From Mixophyes australis (taxonomy: Eukaryota; Chordata; Amphibia; Anura; Limnodynastidae): DNA of 64,000 nucleotides. Below are positions 1 through 11,929 of the stretch, one piece after another; the stretch's first letter is position 1; every line of letters starts with the position of its first letter. The stretch is taken from contig JAVHZZ010000004.1 in NCBI GenBank assembly GCA_036250195.1, forward strand, positions 141,807,729-141,871,728, given 5' to 3'. Both the position numbers and the translations under genes were made by a program. Below the pieces are notes generated by a model, which ran no database searches, was not told the DNA's origin, and saw nothing but the letters and a program-made list of their open reading frames with translations.

Positions 1-188
1 TATAAACTGTTTCTGACACTTTGAGAAAACGGATGTCACAGTTCCAAAAAAAACCAAAAACTTTATTAAAGAACTTTACGATACACATCATTAATGAGGA
101 TTAATTCTCGCTTGGACTCAAAATCTTTATTCCGTTTATCTTCATGAGTACAGATTAGCGCCATTTGCAATACCTTTGGTTACCTTTT

Positions 189-407
189 GGGCAGCACAGT
201 GGCCTAGTGGTTAGCACTTCTTCCTCACAGCAATGGGGTCATGAGTTCAATTCCCGACTATGGCCTTATCTGAGTGGAGTTTGTATGTTGTCCCTGTGTT
301 TGCGTGGGTTTCCTCCGGGTGCTCTGGTTTCCTCCCACACACCAAAAACATACTGGTAGGTTAATTGGCTGCTATCAAAATAAAATTGACCCTAATCTCT
401 CCCTCTC

Positions 408-456
<49 letters not shown>

Positions 457-557
457 TAGTGAATTTAGACTGTAAGCTCCAATGGGGCAGGGACTGATGT
501 GAATGAGTTCTCTGTACAGCGCTGCAGAATTAGTGGCGCTATATAAATAAATGATGA
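189..557 (+). repeat. tRNA-headed SINE, near full length
   Basis: A roughly 370-bp short interspersed element. The head (GGGCAGCACAGTGGCCTAGT...) and a box-B-like stretch (GAGTTCAATTCCC at 243-255) look like an RNA polymerase III internal promoter. The body ends with GGCGCTATATAAATAAATGA, a tail shared by several fragments here. A GT microsatellite lies inside it. Two other long copies, at 24856-25092 (minus) and 57540-57868 (plus), match it along most of their length, which shows it is a dispersed family. It lies in a sec11a intron. The tRNA origin is inferred from the box-like motifs. Confidence 0.8.
412..452. repeat. (GT)n microsatellite inside the SINE
   Basis: About 20 GT units. The same position in the SINE copy at 57540 has only a short GT run, and the minus copy at 24856 has a CA-rich stretch. 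The microsatellite therefore grew from a seed within the SINE. Confidence 0.95.
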
Positions 558-1363
558 TTTGTGTAACTTAGAAATGTTATGTTTGCAGGACAACATTGCA
601 ATTTATTTTTATTAATTTTTTTTAAAATTACACTTTGTAAGATTTTCTATCTAAATATAAAAGGCGTGTAATTTATGCATTGAATGTCATGCTGACAATG
701 GTTTTTATGTTGCGTTTTACGGGATGATTGCTTGGGTGACACACCCAGTCACAGGATCATGGCTAAAATAATAATCTTGATTAGACTGTATCCCAAAAAT
801 TCTCTTCCTACTTTACTGTGTCATGAAATATATACTGTACAATATCAGTATGCCGTCTTTATGAATACAATAATAGTCCTACATTGAAATCATAATTTTG
901 TGGGTAAAAAGGATTAATATTTGACAGATTCAAATGGTACTTCAATCTATTGAATTAATCACAAAATAAGTGTAATGTATTACAATTCTATTGAAAGACA
1001 TACATTGTTGCTTAGTAGACATTTTAGGCACCTTAAATGACACTTGGAATAAATGTACACACTTTAGGGGATTAATTTGTGAAACTGTTACATCATAGAT
1101 GGTACTTGGAAAATATTTACAGTCATATGTTGCAATGTTTTGCAAAAAAATTGAGAAACTGTACTACAGGTATGCAATGTTTTATCCATCCAGCTAAGAA
1201 AACTTAGAAAACATAAACTGATACTCCGTGATAATGTCTGTGTACGAAATTATCACCAAGCACCACCTCAGAAGATGAGTGCAGTTTGTACATGTAAAGC
1301 CCAGCTATTGCAATGCTAGAGTACCACATAAATGTTACTGGTTTTGTCATCTTTTTGCTTAAG

Positions 1364-1483
1364 GGAAAATGGAGACATCAAGTTTTTAACAAAGGGAGAC
1401 AACAATGCCGTGGATGATCGAGGGCTTTACAAGCAGGGCCAGAACTGGCTGGAAAAGAAAGACGTTGTGGGAAGGGCAAGGGG
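1364..1483 (+). CDS. sec11a: sec11a internal coding exon (signal peptidase complex catalytic subunit)
   Basis: This 120-nt exon encodes the luminal part of the Sec11 subunit, the ER membrane serine protease that removes signal peptides from secretory proteins. Translation after the first base gives [20 protein letters not shown], then [20 protein letters not shown] with the last Gly split across the intron. This is the conserved Sec11 block carrying the catalytic-region aspartates (GDNN..VDDRG). A pyrimidine tract and AG precede it (cttttTGCTTAAG/G) and GG/GTAAGT follows. [12 protein letters not shown] is the SEC11A form; SEC11C has [12 protein letters not shown]. Upstream exons (N terminus, transmembrane segment, Ser and His of the active site) lie before the window. 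It joins in frame to 4900-4957. Confidence 0.96.
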
Positions 1484-2892
1484 GTAAGTCTCTAAATTGT
1501 CAATTCGTTGATGACATTCTTGTAAGCCACTGCTGTGATTTGCCACTGTAACCAAATAATGAAGTGATGAGTCTGATATGCACAGTGAAGGTACATTTTA
1601 AATAAATCTAGTTGGCAGAAGGTTTTTGGAAACCTGGACTGTCAAAACACTGTCAATGCTGTAAGTCAGCTGTAGTCTGTTCTGTGGTTGTAAGGTAGTA
1701 TGACTACTGTCTTAGAGTAATTCAGCTTTAAATATTATATCATCCTAACTCCTGTCACCTTGGCTTTCTGTAAGAAGTAGTTACTTTAAATCTATTTCAT
1801 TATGGGTTTGATGAAAATTCTGCTTGGCCATAGGTCTGTCTTAAGGAATTAAGTGTATTGGACACCTTAAGTTGTCAAGAATATACAAGACATTACTCAC
1901 TTTCATATTATATATCTGGGCTTTGTATTATAAAATTACAATTTACACTTTTTCAATCACACTTTGATGTGATATGTTTTTCTTCTGGATGTCTGATAAC
2001 TCCAGGTCATGTGACTAATGTCCTATTTGTTTTTTCTTATGCTAATCAAGGTGCTGAGAATGTTTGGAAACTGAATTTGTTGAAAATATATTTTTCCTTA
2101 TGTAAGGAAAAAGGGAATGTCATCATTTTAGTTTACATTACATAGTAGCCTAAAATCATTTTAAAAGATTTATCTTTTTAATTTCTTGAAATTCCCTTGA
2201 GCTATCACATAAGCACTATGTTGACACATCTGACTTTCCATGAGTCATTTTGAGCCATATTGCTTACGATTTTAATGCACTAGGCTGTGTGCGCACCAAG
2301 TGGAGAAATCTGACTATGTTTTTAAAAATGTCTAATGGACCAACTATTTATGATTTTACAGCATATTCAATTAAAATACTTTAATTAGAGATACATTTTT
2401 GTGCAATTTTGGTTAAAGTATTTTCTTGCCATGCTTTCTAAAGAAAAAGGTGTTTTTATAGTCTTCTCCTCGGACAGGACACTTTCCTATGCTTTTTAAA
2501 CGTGGAATACTAAATATAACTTGGAATATTTACTTAAAATATGACTACATACATGTATTCTATAAAAGTCACATTTTATGGATCTAACAAAACCAAAACG
2601 CACACTTATTTACTTATTAGCACGAGGAGGAAGTGGCTGAATAAGTGTTGATATAACATAGAATTTGGAGTACAAAGGACAATCCTAAAAGGCGCGTTAA
2701 AGCAACATCCCCATTTCTCCCCTTTCCTGGAACATACCCCATAGAAATCTAGAATATTGGTAAAGACAATTTTAGTTTAAAGTGTATTTCAGTTGATGGT
2801 GAAGTATGCGATAAGACAAGGAGTACTGTAGTTTTTGTTGCATTTACTTGGAAACTACCAACATCATTCAAAAATTTATTTAAAATATCCCA

Positions 2893-3022
2893 TAGATTGT
2901 AAGTTTGCGAGCAGGGCCCTCTTACCTCTGTCTGTATGTATTACCTAGTATTGTTTTATTACGGTTTATTCCCAATTGTAAAGCGCTATGGATTTTTCTG
3001 ACGGTATATAAATAAATGTTGA
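2893..3022 (+). repeat. SINE/LINE-type 3' tail fragment
   Basis: Contains GATTGTAAGTTTGCGAGCAG, then TTGTAAAGCGCTATGG and TATATAAATAAATG. It matches 55693-55840 closely, including the cttacctctgtctgt and ttgttttatta stretches. It represents a second family of short elements that shares the 'tataaataaatg' end with the SINE at 189. Truncated at the 5' side. Confidence 0.7.
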
Positions 3023-3043
3023 AAGTACTTCTTTGTTTTTTTT

Positions 3044-3059
3044 GGGGGGGGGGGGGGGG
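3044..3059. repeat. poly-G tract
   Basis: Uninterrupted run of 16 G after a T-rich stretch and directly downstream of the SINE-type tail. Similar long G or C homopolymers occur at 8900, 18980 and 47128. Confidence 0.95.
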
Positions 3060-3422
3060 AGTACAGTTTTGGGTATACTGGGTGCTGTGTACAACCACTC
3101 CACTAGCTACCTATGTAGGTAGATCTAGCTGTGTTGGATCCAGTATACAGTTCTGCATTTGCCGTAGTTTTTTCTTGTGTTCTTTCAAATTTCTGCCTGC
3201 AGGTCACCCAGTTGTTTCTCATTGATCTGCTCTATTAATAATCCTTATTTAACTGGTTGCCAATAACCACCTTACTTGTCCGTTTGTGCTAAAGCTGATT
3301 GTACTCCTTGACACTGACCAGTTAATAATCAGCAAGGTGACAGTGGAGGGTGTCTGCTACCCAATTACAGCAAGTCTTCAAACCACTACAGAGTAAATAC
3401 TAACTGGGAGGGCACTTAATGA

Positions 3423-3648
3423 TACAGTCAAGTCCATATATATTGGTCCCTTAAAAAGTGTGAGGCACATATAGAAACCGTTGTAATTCTTACACTGTTC
3501 GCCTGATTTGGATGTAAATTCCCTCAAAGCTGAAAGTCTGCAGTTAAAGCACATCTTGTTAGTTTAATTTCAAATCCATTGTGGTGGTGTATAGAGCCCA
3601 AAATATGAGAATTGTGTCGATGTCCCAATATTTATGGACTTGACTGTA
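3423..3648. mobile_element. Tc1/mariner-derived miniature element, 226 bp
   Basis: Bounded by TA on both sides with perfect 14-bp terminal inverted repeats (CAGTCAAGTCCATA / TATGGACTTGACTG). The interior resembles the ends of a widespread vertebrate Tc1-like family, with no transposase sequence left. It is an internally deleted, non-autonomous copy within a sec11a intron. The TA duplication and TIRs are seen directly; the family assignment is from recall. Confidence 0.85.
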
Positions 3649-4899
3649 TGTTGACACCAAGTTGTTTCTCTTCTATGTGCACATGTACTACAATATTGGG
3701 AGGATTGCCAGTATTATTGTGTGGCTAGCATCTATGCTGGTAAAGCTAACCTTTTCTGTATATCGAGCATGATCGACTTCTACAATACATTCCCTGGCTA
3801 GTTGTTATCCGTAGTGGCGTGTCGCTGCCTGCTGCAGCACACATATTTGGATGCTCTGCAAGGACCCCCATTGTGTGTCTTTTAGAGACCAATCAGTGTG
3901 TGTCAGTACAGCCCTTTGTATATTGTCTCCCTCACTTAACCCCCTAATGTTACCCACTAAACCGTTACGTGGAATACAGTCAGTATGCCTGTGATATATA
4001 CTATCTATATTGGGATTTATTAGCAGTTCTACACTGAGACATCCGTAGGTCACTGTCAGTGACTCGCATCATTAACACACCATGAATAATTCTCACATAA
4101 ATACAAGAACATTTTTTACTTGCATCATCTGCTGAGGCACACACATGAATACAAAGCATACACTGATCCCCAGAGTCCTGCAGGCAGATCAGGATGTATT
4201 GTTGATATTCAGTATTCCTCTCTAAGCCTCGTTTGGCCTTGCTACTTATTCTTCAGCACCTACTTTTTTTTTTTTTTTTTTTTTTCTTTCTTCAAGAAAC
4301 CTGTAATGCAAAATTTGTTGCCTGGTGTGGGATTAACACTTGCTCTTCCTGTGAAAATGCCTCAATCGCACCGCAAGATCTAATACGTAAATTACTTTTA
4401 TATCAAATGGTACTGTTGTTAACTTCCCCACAATGCCACTCACAACTAAATTGTTCGGCATTATATTTATGCTCATTTATTTTGTTGTTTCTCTTGTGTA
4501 AATCATTTATTCAATGATGCCTGATTTATATTACTGGTTTGGAGCATGAGCCAAGACAGGAACATATATGCAAAACCATTTCTTAATATAAACCCCAGAA
4601 ATGGAAGAACTACACTCCAACTCTGGCGCCTGGGGAAGGCTAGAAGGTTTGCACAATTTCTCAGCAGACCCAATTATCAAAAATTGGTTATTTGGAAAAT
4701 CTTTTCACTACTTTTTAACCTCATCCCACACCCACAAAATCCCCACACAACTTTCATAAACTCTGTAGAGTAGTACAAAAAATGTTGTCCAAAGTGCCTA
4801 TATGACCATTAGAAGTGCACCTGCAAGAGTTCAGGTGGTATGTGCTGTAGTGGACACACAATTCAGTCTGATTTTTATCTCTAATTGTTTACATTTCAG

Positions 4900-4957
4900 G
4901 TTTGTGCCCTACATCGGAATTGTCACAATCCTCATGAACGACTATCCCAAATTTAAG
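4900..4957 (+). CDS. sec11a: sec11a penultimate coding exon
   Basis: A 58-nt exon. Its first G completes the split glycine, followed by FVPYIGIVTILMNDYPKFK. The acceptor is ACATTTCAG/G and the donor AAG/GTGAGC, ending in phase 0. This is the invariant C-terminal Sec11 segment (GFxPYxGxxTIxMNDYPKFK). The residues V-P-Y-I-G-I-V-T-I-L match SEC11A rather than SEC11C (LPYVGMVTII). It joins in frame to the last exon at 16838. Confidence 0.96.
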
Positions 4958-5481
4958 GTGAGCATGTTACGCTTAAAATTAATCTAAAGTTTAGCTTGGT
5001 ATAGTAACGGGCCTGTAGCATCATAGACTGTGCATCATAAATCTTTGCTGAAAGTTATTTCTTTTGGGAGAACTTCGAGTCCAGGAGATAATTATAAATA
5101 TATATTGGGCACAATGTAATTATGGTTTTATTCATTTTTCATGATCTTGTTTTCTGCTTGTTCTGTGTATTGTAAAAGTAGAATTTAATTTCTGTTCTAG
5201 ATAGGGCAGAACACTGTTGCATTAAAATTGTTGAAAAATAAAATTGTATTTTACAGCTATTACATTGAATGGTGCAATGGGAAGGTTGAGGGCCACATTA
5301 CCTGAGCTACTAGTTGATAAAAATAATGTGAAGGCTAATTAAAAGGTTCACAAATGTATATCTGAATCTGTTCAGTATTTGTATGCGTGTGTTTTTTCTG
5401 GGTCCTCTGGTTTGCTCCCATAATCCAAAAATGGACCCTAGAGCAGTGGATCACAAACTTTCTCCGTTCGAGGAACTCTTT

Positions 5482-6216
5482 GGGGGGAATTCAATTGACT
5501 GCATTACTGTAAAAGGTAGCGCGGCACAAGATGGGCCTGACTTTGGTGCCTGGGTAGCCTTGGTTAATGTAGCAGTAGGATATAAACGTCTTAACAGTCC
5601 CGGAACACAATGCAAAATACTTCAAAATATGGTTGAGATGGGCAAAGTCGTGGTATGCGGTGCAGTCCCTGCCTGAGGATTTTGATCACATTTACCTCCA
5701 TTTGTTAGAACCTGAGATTGCTTCTCCCCCACCCCCATATGTGTTTCCAACATCACGGGTTGACCGCAAACTCGCCTATCTTATTGTTTTTACCAAGTCT
5801 TAATATTCAGTGCCTACACTGGAAAGGTTTTATGAGTTGAACAAAATATAATACTTGTTACGCTCTATTGCCATACGGATACCATGTTTGTTTGGGGTTT
5901 TTTTTGTGTCTTTATGATGGGCAATGCGATATCTGAATTGTTATTATGCAACTGCTATGTATTGGAACTATGTCATTTTTTTTTTCTTATTTTCTTGTAC
6001 TGTTATTTAAAAAATCTTAATAAAAATATTTGATTTAAAAAAAAAAAAAAAAAAAAGCGCTGCCTGCGTACTAGTACAGGTATTACGGTAAAAGTGCACA
6101 TAATTACCATTAATACGGTCATTTCAACGCCGGCAGGAAGCCGCGAGCAGCAATCTGTTTAAATTAAGGGTAATACACTTAGCGCAGCGCTATTCTGGGG
6201 GAATTAAATTCCCCCC
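5482..6216. mobile_element. 'GGGGGGAATTCAATT' MITE, itself interrupted
   Basis: Terminal inverted repeats GGGGGGAATTCAATT (5482) and AATTAAATTCCCCCC (end 6216). The inner sequence contains TATTACGGTAAAAG and TTAATACGGTCATT, the same 'accgttaatacggt' core found in the palindromic elements at 35349 and 59958. These are members of one superfamily. Without the inserted block at 5526-6056 it is about 205 bp. Confidence 0.7.
5526..6056 (+). mobile_element. poly(A)-tailed retroposed insert (LINE 3' end or retrocopy)
   Basis: About 530 bp ending in AATAAA (6019-6024) followed by a poly(A) tract (6037-6056). Its flanks carry AGCGCGGC (5518-5525) and AGCGCTGC (6056-6063), matching at 7 of 8, as expected for a target-primed retrotransposition duplication. 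I do not recognise an ORF in it. A 5'-truncated LINE 3' end is more likely than a gene retrocopy, but this is not resolved. It is the innermost and youngest layer of the nest. Confidence 0.6.
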
Positions 6217-8899
6217 TTAGGGTCTCCATCATTTTTTCGAGGCACCCCAAAGCTGCCAAGTAGTCCCCCACCTTGCTTACCATTGCCCTAGTGTATTTAT
6301 ACTCTGTACAGTGTGCAGTATTATTGTTGCGCTATATAAATAAACAGTGATAAATCTAAATGTAATATAAAATTACCAAAATTCAGCACTCAAAGGAGTG
6401 CAGCTAAAGTGATCTAAATGTGTCACTGCACATTAAATATCGCAAAAATGAAGAACACTCACTATTCAGCACTGTATAGTGTTTTTTGTTTTTTCAATAT
6501 TTGGTGATAAATCTAAAGTTGGTCACACAGAGGATCATTATTGGGGATTGTGGTTGTTTTCAGCCCACACAAACTACAAAAAAAGTAATCTCTTATTTGG
6601 TCACCATAAATGATATTTCTCTGCTAGACCTCCTTCTTGCTTAGGATGAAACTTACAATTTATTGATGGATTTATTTTTACAAATGCTGACATGATTGCA
6701 TAGAATTTCAAAAAATATTTACATGGGTGACGGCGAGTTTGTTTTTAGATAGGTAAGCAATTTTTGGTAAAAACCTCTTGATCGATGCAATGGAGCATGA
6801 CACTTCATAATTCAACCATGCTTCGGTTAGAGGTAAACAAAACTGAGCAGGGGCATGTAGTTACAGTAAACTCATCTCCAGATGTTTGCACATCGCTAAG
6901 CATTTCAGTGTTTTAATTTGATATGCGGATTTGACTGTTGACTACGTATTTTTCTTATTGTTAATATTGATCGAAAAGGCTTTTGTTTTATTTGCAGTAA
7001 GTTTATAAAGAGAGGCCTTTCCATAGGCATCTAAAATGGAGTGGGCAGTGAGGTTTCATGGTTACTTAAAAATATCAATACACCTGCACACAGACATAGT
7101 GTGTGTATATCTCACATTGAGGTCCCCAACCTCCATAGACATCCTAATTCTTTCTGCTATGGGTTTCCTTGCCAAAGCAAAAATTATAGGTGAGAGGGGT
7201 TCAGACATGGTAACTTCTTTTGCATGTTGTGAAGCTTGTAAATGGGACTCCATTGCTGCAGTCCCTGTCATTCAGATCTGTGTGGAGTGTAAGGTTAAAC
7301 TGCAGGAAGTGCCCAGCAATGCCAAACAGTGTGCATGTGTTTTTGATGTATCCACAGTGTAGCCTATCACTCGGCATTGATAGTGAGAGCAGCACTAGCA
7401 GATCCACTATATGAATAGAATTATAACATAGTGCTGTTCCAATTTTCACAGTAAAGTACATAGTCAGACCCTGTTGTCCAAAGGATGGAAATATAGGTTG
7501 TATGCTGAGTATTCATTTATCCATCTGAAGGAGGTCTACTAGAGTAAGAGTTATGAGCTATAGAGACATATTTATGATCTCTAGCTGAACCCATTGCATT
7601 ACTTGACAAAAAAGATACTATTAATAGTTTATATGATATTGTAATGAGCCACTAAACCTTCTCAGATGGCAAAACTAGCAATACAGATATGGCTAACACA
7701 TTAAGCAGGAAAGAAGTATATGGGGGGTGAAATAAACCTTCTAGTAGGGTTAGTCTTTTTACAGCAGGGGATTATCTATAACAAGAAATGAACAGAAGGG
7801 TTTGCAGCTTAGATTCCACTGCCTTCTGTGTAAATACACTCTGATATAACGATTAAACAGCAGCTACCTGGTAACGTGCAGCTCCAATGCTCCTGCACTG
7901 GAAATCGCCACAGGGAGGTTTACAGGACTAGCTGTCCCCAGAACACTGATCCTTTGCCACAACTGGGGAGACTGTAGGCCCAGACACGATAGCAAGAATG
8001 TAAATAAAATGACTCTCCCTATTCTCTTTCTGTACTGATAAGGGGTAGGATAGTACCTGACAGTAGCAAACTGAACCGAAATATAGATATGTGCTAGTAA
8101 ATGTAGCATATCAGCAGCACTTTCAACCAGGTTCCATGGAGTGTACAGCTCATATGCCGGGAAAATGTTCACTCTAGTAATGCCGTAAAATACTTGTTTT
8201 TTTAAATTTGGTGTCCCAAAAGATATTTAACTGTGCTAAAAGATTTCCTTGGTACCTAATAGACCTATTACTTTTCATGTCTGTACGTACTATGAGGAAA
8301 ATTAGATGTTGTCGGTCTCCCATTGGCTGTTTTTTTGTCACTTTTGTTCCTAAAGCTAGAGAGGAGACCCTGATATAATATACTTCTAAAGTTGTTGTTT
8401 TTTTAAACCAAAATAGAAAGTTAGTGATGGCTTTCTCTACTAATATAATAGATTTTTTTTTTATTTCAGTTGATTACAATGTTATAGGATGATTTAAATA
8501 CATTGTATTATTAATCCATATAAATATTATAACGTCACTCGTAAGTAAAATATGACCCCTTTTATCTGTCCTTTTGTAAATGTCTGAAACGTAAATGGTA
8601 ACTACACGCCAAAGGAATAATTCCATTTTTAAAATGGGATTTATGCCAGAATATCCGACACAACTTAGTCATTCTATGGTTACAGATGTTGCTAAAGTCA
8701 GTTAACCACAACATGGCTGCCAAGTGAGAGCAAAAGCCATGTCTGAATCTACAAACTTCTGCTTTCAGGCATAAATCTTATTCAAGTATTTAGAGGTATT
8801 CCTGTAAGTTGTGGCCCCCCAGCATGATTACTTTATTTCAGCAATGATTTTTGTTGAGAATTTTAATTAAGGGAAAAAGAAAGTAAAAAGAAAATGAAA

Positions 8900-8915
8900 G
8901 GGGGGGGGGGGGGGG
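8900..8915. repeat. poly-G tract
   Basis: Sixteen G in a row preceded by an A/G-rich stretch (8870-8899). No element boundary was recognised beside it. Confidence 0.95.
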
Positions 8916-9442
8916 TGTTGTTGGCAGCATAAAGATATTAATGAGGCACCATCCTTTTGTTTTTGTTAAATGCTCCCTGAAAGGTAAAAGTAAAACCTCT
9001 TGTGAAAGGTCCTTCGCTTTTGTGCAAAGTGGGGATAAGTAACAGGTATCAGTAGAGCTACGCACTTTGTGATCAAAGCACAAATGAAGAGGTGTAAAGA
9101 GTATCAATGCTTTTTATTTCAAGTAGGGATGGATCTGATATAGTGTTTCATCCAGAGAAAACTGTTTTATATTGCATTACTGGAAGCCTGGTCCATAACA
9201 AAGATACACCGGACAGCACAAAAGTAGACCAAAGCTTTTCAAGTGCCTAGTGCCAACAAACATCTGTAACTGGAGTCTGTATGCATAAGACTATATCTTA
9301 AACACATCTTTCTTTTAAAGAACTTAGGTTCACAATCTGACTTCTGTTTTTAGATGTATATTCAGGAATTTTGCAATGATTTTGTCAGCTCAAATATTAG
9401 AACACTTGCAGCCTTGATGTGGAAAATGAGCAAACAGATATG

Positions 9443-10860
9443 TACAGTCATGGCCAAAACTTTTGAGAATGACACAAATATTGGTTTTCACAAAGTTTGC
9501 TGCTTCAGTGTTTTTAGACTTTTTTGTCAGATGTTGCTATGGTATACTGAAGTAAAATTGCAAACATTTCATAAGTGTCAAAGGCTTTTATTAACAATTA
9601 CATTAAGTTTATGCAAAGGGTCAATATTTACAGTGTTGACCCTTCTTTTTGAAGACCTCTGCAATTCGCCCTGACATGCTGTCAATCAACTTCTGGGCCA
9701 CATACTGACTGATGGCCGCCCATTGTTGCCTGATCAATGCTTGGAGTTTGTCATAATTTGTGGGTTTTTGTTTGTTCACCCGCCTCTTGAGGATTGACCA
9801 CAAGTTCTCAATGGGATTAAGGTGGGGGGAGTTTCCTGGTCATGGACCCAAAATTTTGATGTTGTGATCCCAGAGCCACTTGTCACTTTTGCCTTATGGC
9901 AAGGTGCTCCAACATGCTGGAAAAGGCATTGTTGGTCACCAAACTGTTCTTGGATGGTTGGGAGTAAATGTTCTTGGAGGATGTTTTTGTACCATTCTTT
10001 ATACATGGCTGTGGTCTTAGGCAAAATTGTGAGTGAGCCACTCCCTTGGCTGAGAAGAAACCCCACACATGAATGGCCTCGGGATGCTTTACTGTTGGCA
10101 TGACACAGGACTGATGGGAGAATGCAATCCCTGTACCTTTTGCAGAATATTAGTCTGTCCCTGATGTTTTTCCTGGAGAGAAGTGACTTCTTCACCTTAC
10201 TGTGCGTGCAGATGCACTCACACCTGCCGGCTGCCATTCCTGAGCAAGCTCTGCACTGGTGGTGCCCCAATCCCACAGCTGAATCAACTTTAGGAGACTG
10301 TCCTGGCGCTTTCTGGATGTTCTTGGGCACCTTGAAGCCACCTTCACAACTATTGAATCTCCTTGAAGTTCTTGATCATCCAATAAATGGATGATTTATG
10401 TGCAATCTTACTAGCAGCAATATCCTGCCTGTGAAGCCCTTTTTGTTGTAAAGCAAGGATGGCTGCATGTGTTTCCTTGCAGATAACCATGGTTAACAGA
10501 GGAAGAGCAATGATTTCAAGTACCACCCTCCTTTTAAAGTTTTCAGTCTGTTCTAACTCGATCAGCATGACCGAGTGATCTCCAGTCTTGTCCTCATCAA
10601 CACACTCACCTGTGTTAATGAGAGAATAACTGACCTGATGTCAGCCGGCCCTTTTGTGGCAGGGCTGAAATGCAGTTGGAAATTTTGTTTTTGGGATAAA
10701 GTTCATTGTCATGGCAAAGAGGGTCTTCGAAATTAATTACAATTCACCTGATCACTCTTCATGACATTCTGGAGTATATGCAAATTTCCATCATAAAAAC
10801 TGAGGCAGCAGACTTTGAAAAATAATTTGTGTCATTCTCAAAACTTTTGGCCATGACTAT
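9443..10860 (-). mobile_element. Complete but inactivated Tc1-like transposon, 1.4 kb
   Basis: Left TA then CAGTCATGGCCAAAACTTTT (continuing GAGAATGACACAAAT). The right end is its reverse complement with one internal mismatch and a damaged terminal dinucleotide (...CCATGACTAT). Length of about 1.4 kb and a single transposase on the minus strand are typical of Tc1/mariner. The left terminal repeat is intact and the right nearly so, suggesting a modest age, but the coding region is broken. It is intronic in sec11a and antisense to it. Confidence 0.93.
9621..10568 (-). pseudogene. Tc1-like transposase, frameshifted (DD34E type)
   Basis: Reads right to left in at least three frames. 10350-10568 carries the N-terminal helix-turn-helix part (...AAILALQQKGLHRQDIAAS). 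9776-10330 carries the middle with the catalytic-core stretch FQHVGAPCHKAKV, where the second catalytic Asp expected before GAPCHK is Val. 9621-9803 carries the C terminus (LWSILKRRVNKQ to KKKGQHCKY stop). The HLNPIENLW motif holding the third acidic residue can be read across 9795-9835, but an expanded C/G run near 9826-9832 shifts the frame just upstream. The family excises and inserts DNA at TA sites. This copy cannot make a working enzyme. Confidence 0.9.
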
Positions 10861-11410
10861 CAGAAGACTATAACATTTTCACTGCTTTTTTGAGGGTTTT
10901 CCCCGCACTTTATATTTGATAACGTAAATATTATCTAAAAATGTAAAAAAAAAAACAAAGCTAAATCTTTTTTTTAAAAAATAAAACCTTTATTGATTGC
11001 ATAATTATTCGCTCTTCTGTTAAAATACATCTTAATAAGCCATGGAACAATCAATGATCAAATAGCTAATTGGAGTTCATCTGTGTACAATTTAAAACGT
11101 TTCAATATATTTCAAAATTAATTCACTTGTTTGTCCAAAGATTCAAAGCAAATCTGAGAAAAGGTTGTTGAAAAGCACCAGCCAGAGGAAGGATATAATA
11201 CTTTTTTCCATTAGTAGGTATTTGATTTCAAGGGAAGGGATACATAAGAAAAGGGGTGTATATCTTTATATTGGGTAATGGATAAATAGATTTAGATGAT
11301 TAGCTGCACAAATGTACAGATAGGATGTTTCCAATCCATAATGGACCTTGCTCAATTTTAATCACAATAGAGAGCAAGTGTAATGGGAGTATTTGGATGA
11401 ATGTATAGTG

Positions 11411-11600
11411 CAGTGTTTCTCAAACCCAGTCCTCAGGGACCCCTAACAGTGCAAGTTTTCCGTATCTCTCTGCTGGAGCACAGGTGTAGTCATTACAGAC
11501 AGACACATTGTAACAGATCCACAGGTGGTATAATTATGTCATTTGTCACCTGGAAAACTGCACTTTTAGGAGTACTGAGGACTGGGTTTGGGAAACACTG
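11411..11600. mobile_element. hAT-type MITE, 190 bp
   Basis: Terminal inverted repeats CAGTGTTTCTCAAACCCAGT and its imperfect complement ending GGGTTTGGGAAACACTG. The 8-bp flanks gtatagtg and ctatagga share the TATAG core, a weak duplication. A second, more decayed copy lies at 40689-40876 with the same internal landmarks (cacctgtggatctgtt, cctgtgctccagc). Non-autonomous, no coding. Confidence 0.8.
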
Positions 11601-11929
11601 CTATAGGAGGAATAAAGTAATAATTCGCCCAAGCATTCTACCAGCTAGGAAACCTCAGGGTCCAGGGGAATTGACCTGTAATAGAGGGTTTTCATTTAAT
11701 TGCAAAAGTTTGTCTACTCATGATTTTCACCAGGGCTGGAATAGTAGAGCTAACATGGACATCAGGATATGACCTACAGTATATTGCAAGCCTTTGGACT
11801 ATTGTAAGGGAAAATTTTGAGAGGCAAAGTGCTGTCTGCTGTTGTAAGGTACCCTGTATATACACAGCACTCCATAAAGGTTACACTTTTGGATATAGGA
11901 TATAACCAGAACACATGGAGGAAGTGGTC

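Larger units (their letters stand above)
1484..4899 (+). other. sec11a intron, 3.4 kb
   Basis: Intron with GTAAGT donor and TTTCAG acceptor. It contains a SINE-type 3' tail, a poly-G tract, a short Tc1-derived element and a poly-T tract (4264-4285). No further exon is recognised. The open frames at 1858-2145, 4120-4383 and 4546-4773 have no recognisable protein similarity. Confidence 0.8.
5444..6285. mobile_element. hAT-type non-autonomous element inside the SINE
   Basis: Begins CAGTGGATCACAAACTTTCT and ends ...CTTGCTTACCATTG, so the outer six bases (CAGTGG/CCATTG) are imperfect inverted repeats. The flanking 8-mers ccctagag (5436-5443) and ccctagtg (6286-6293) agree at 7 of 8 positions, the duplication length of hAT transposases. 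The element's own sequence is small (5444-5481 and 6217-6285); the rest is later insertion. Confidence 0.65.
5375..6355 (+). repeat. SINE copy split by a nested insertion series
   Basis: Left part 5375-5443 matches the SINE body (tgcgtgtgt..tctgggtcctctggtttgctccca..ccaaaaatggaccctag). The right part 6286-6355 resumes with ccctagtgtatttatactctgtacag and ends in gcgctatataaataaac. The break falls in the SINE's 'gaccctagtctgt' stretch, exactly where an 8-bp duplication brackets a hAT-type element. This is the outermost and oldest layer of the nest. Confidence 0.7.

Noticed and set aside
1364..1483. Assignment to SEC11C instead of SEC11A
   Set aside because: This exon and the two later ones carry SEC11A-type residues ([35 protein letters not shown]).
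7036..7362. 108-codon plus frame with several Cys
   Set aside because: No recognisable domain, minus frames overlap it, no splice or promoter context; likely chance in an intron.
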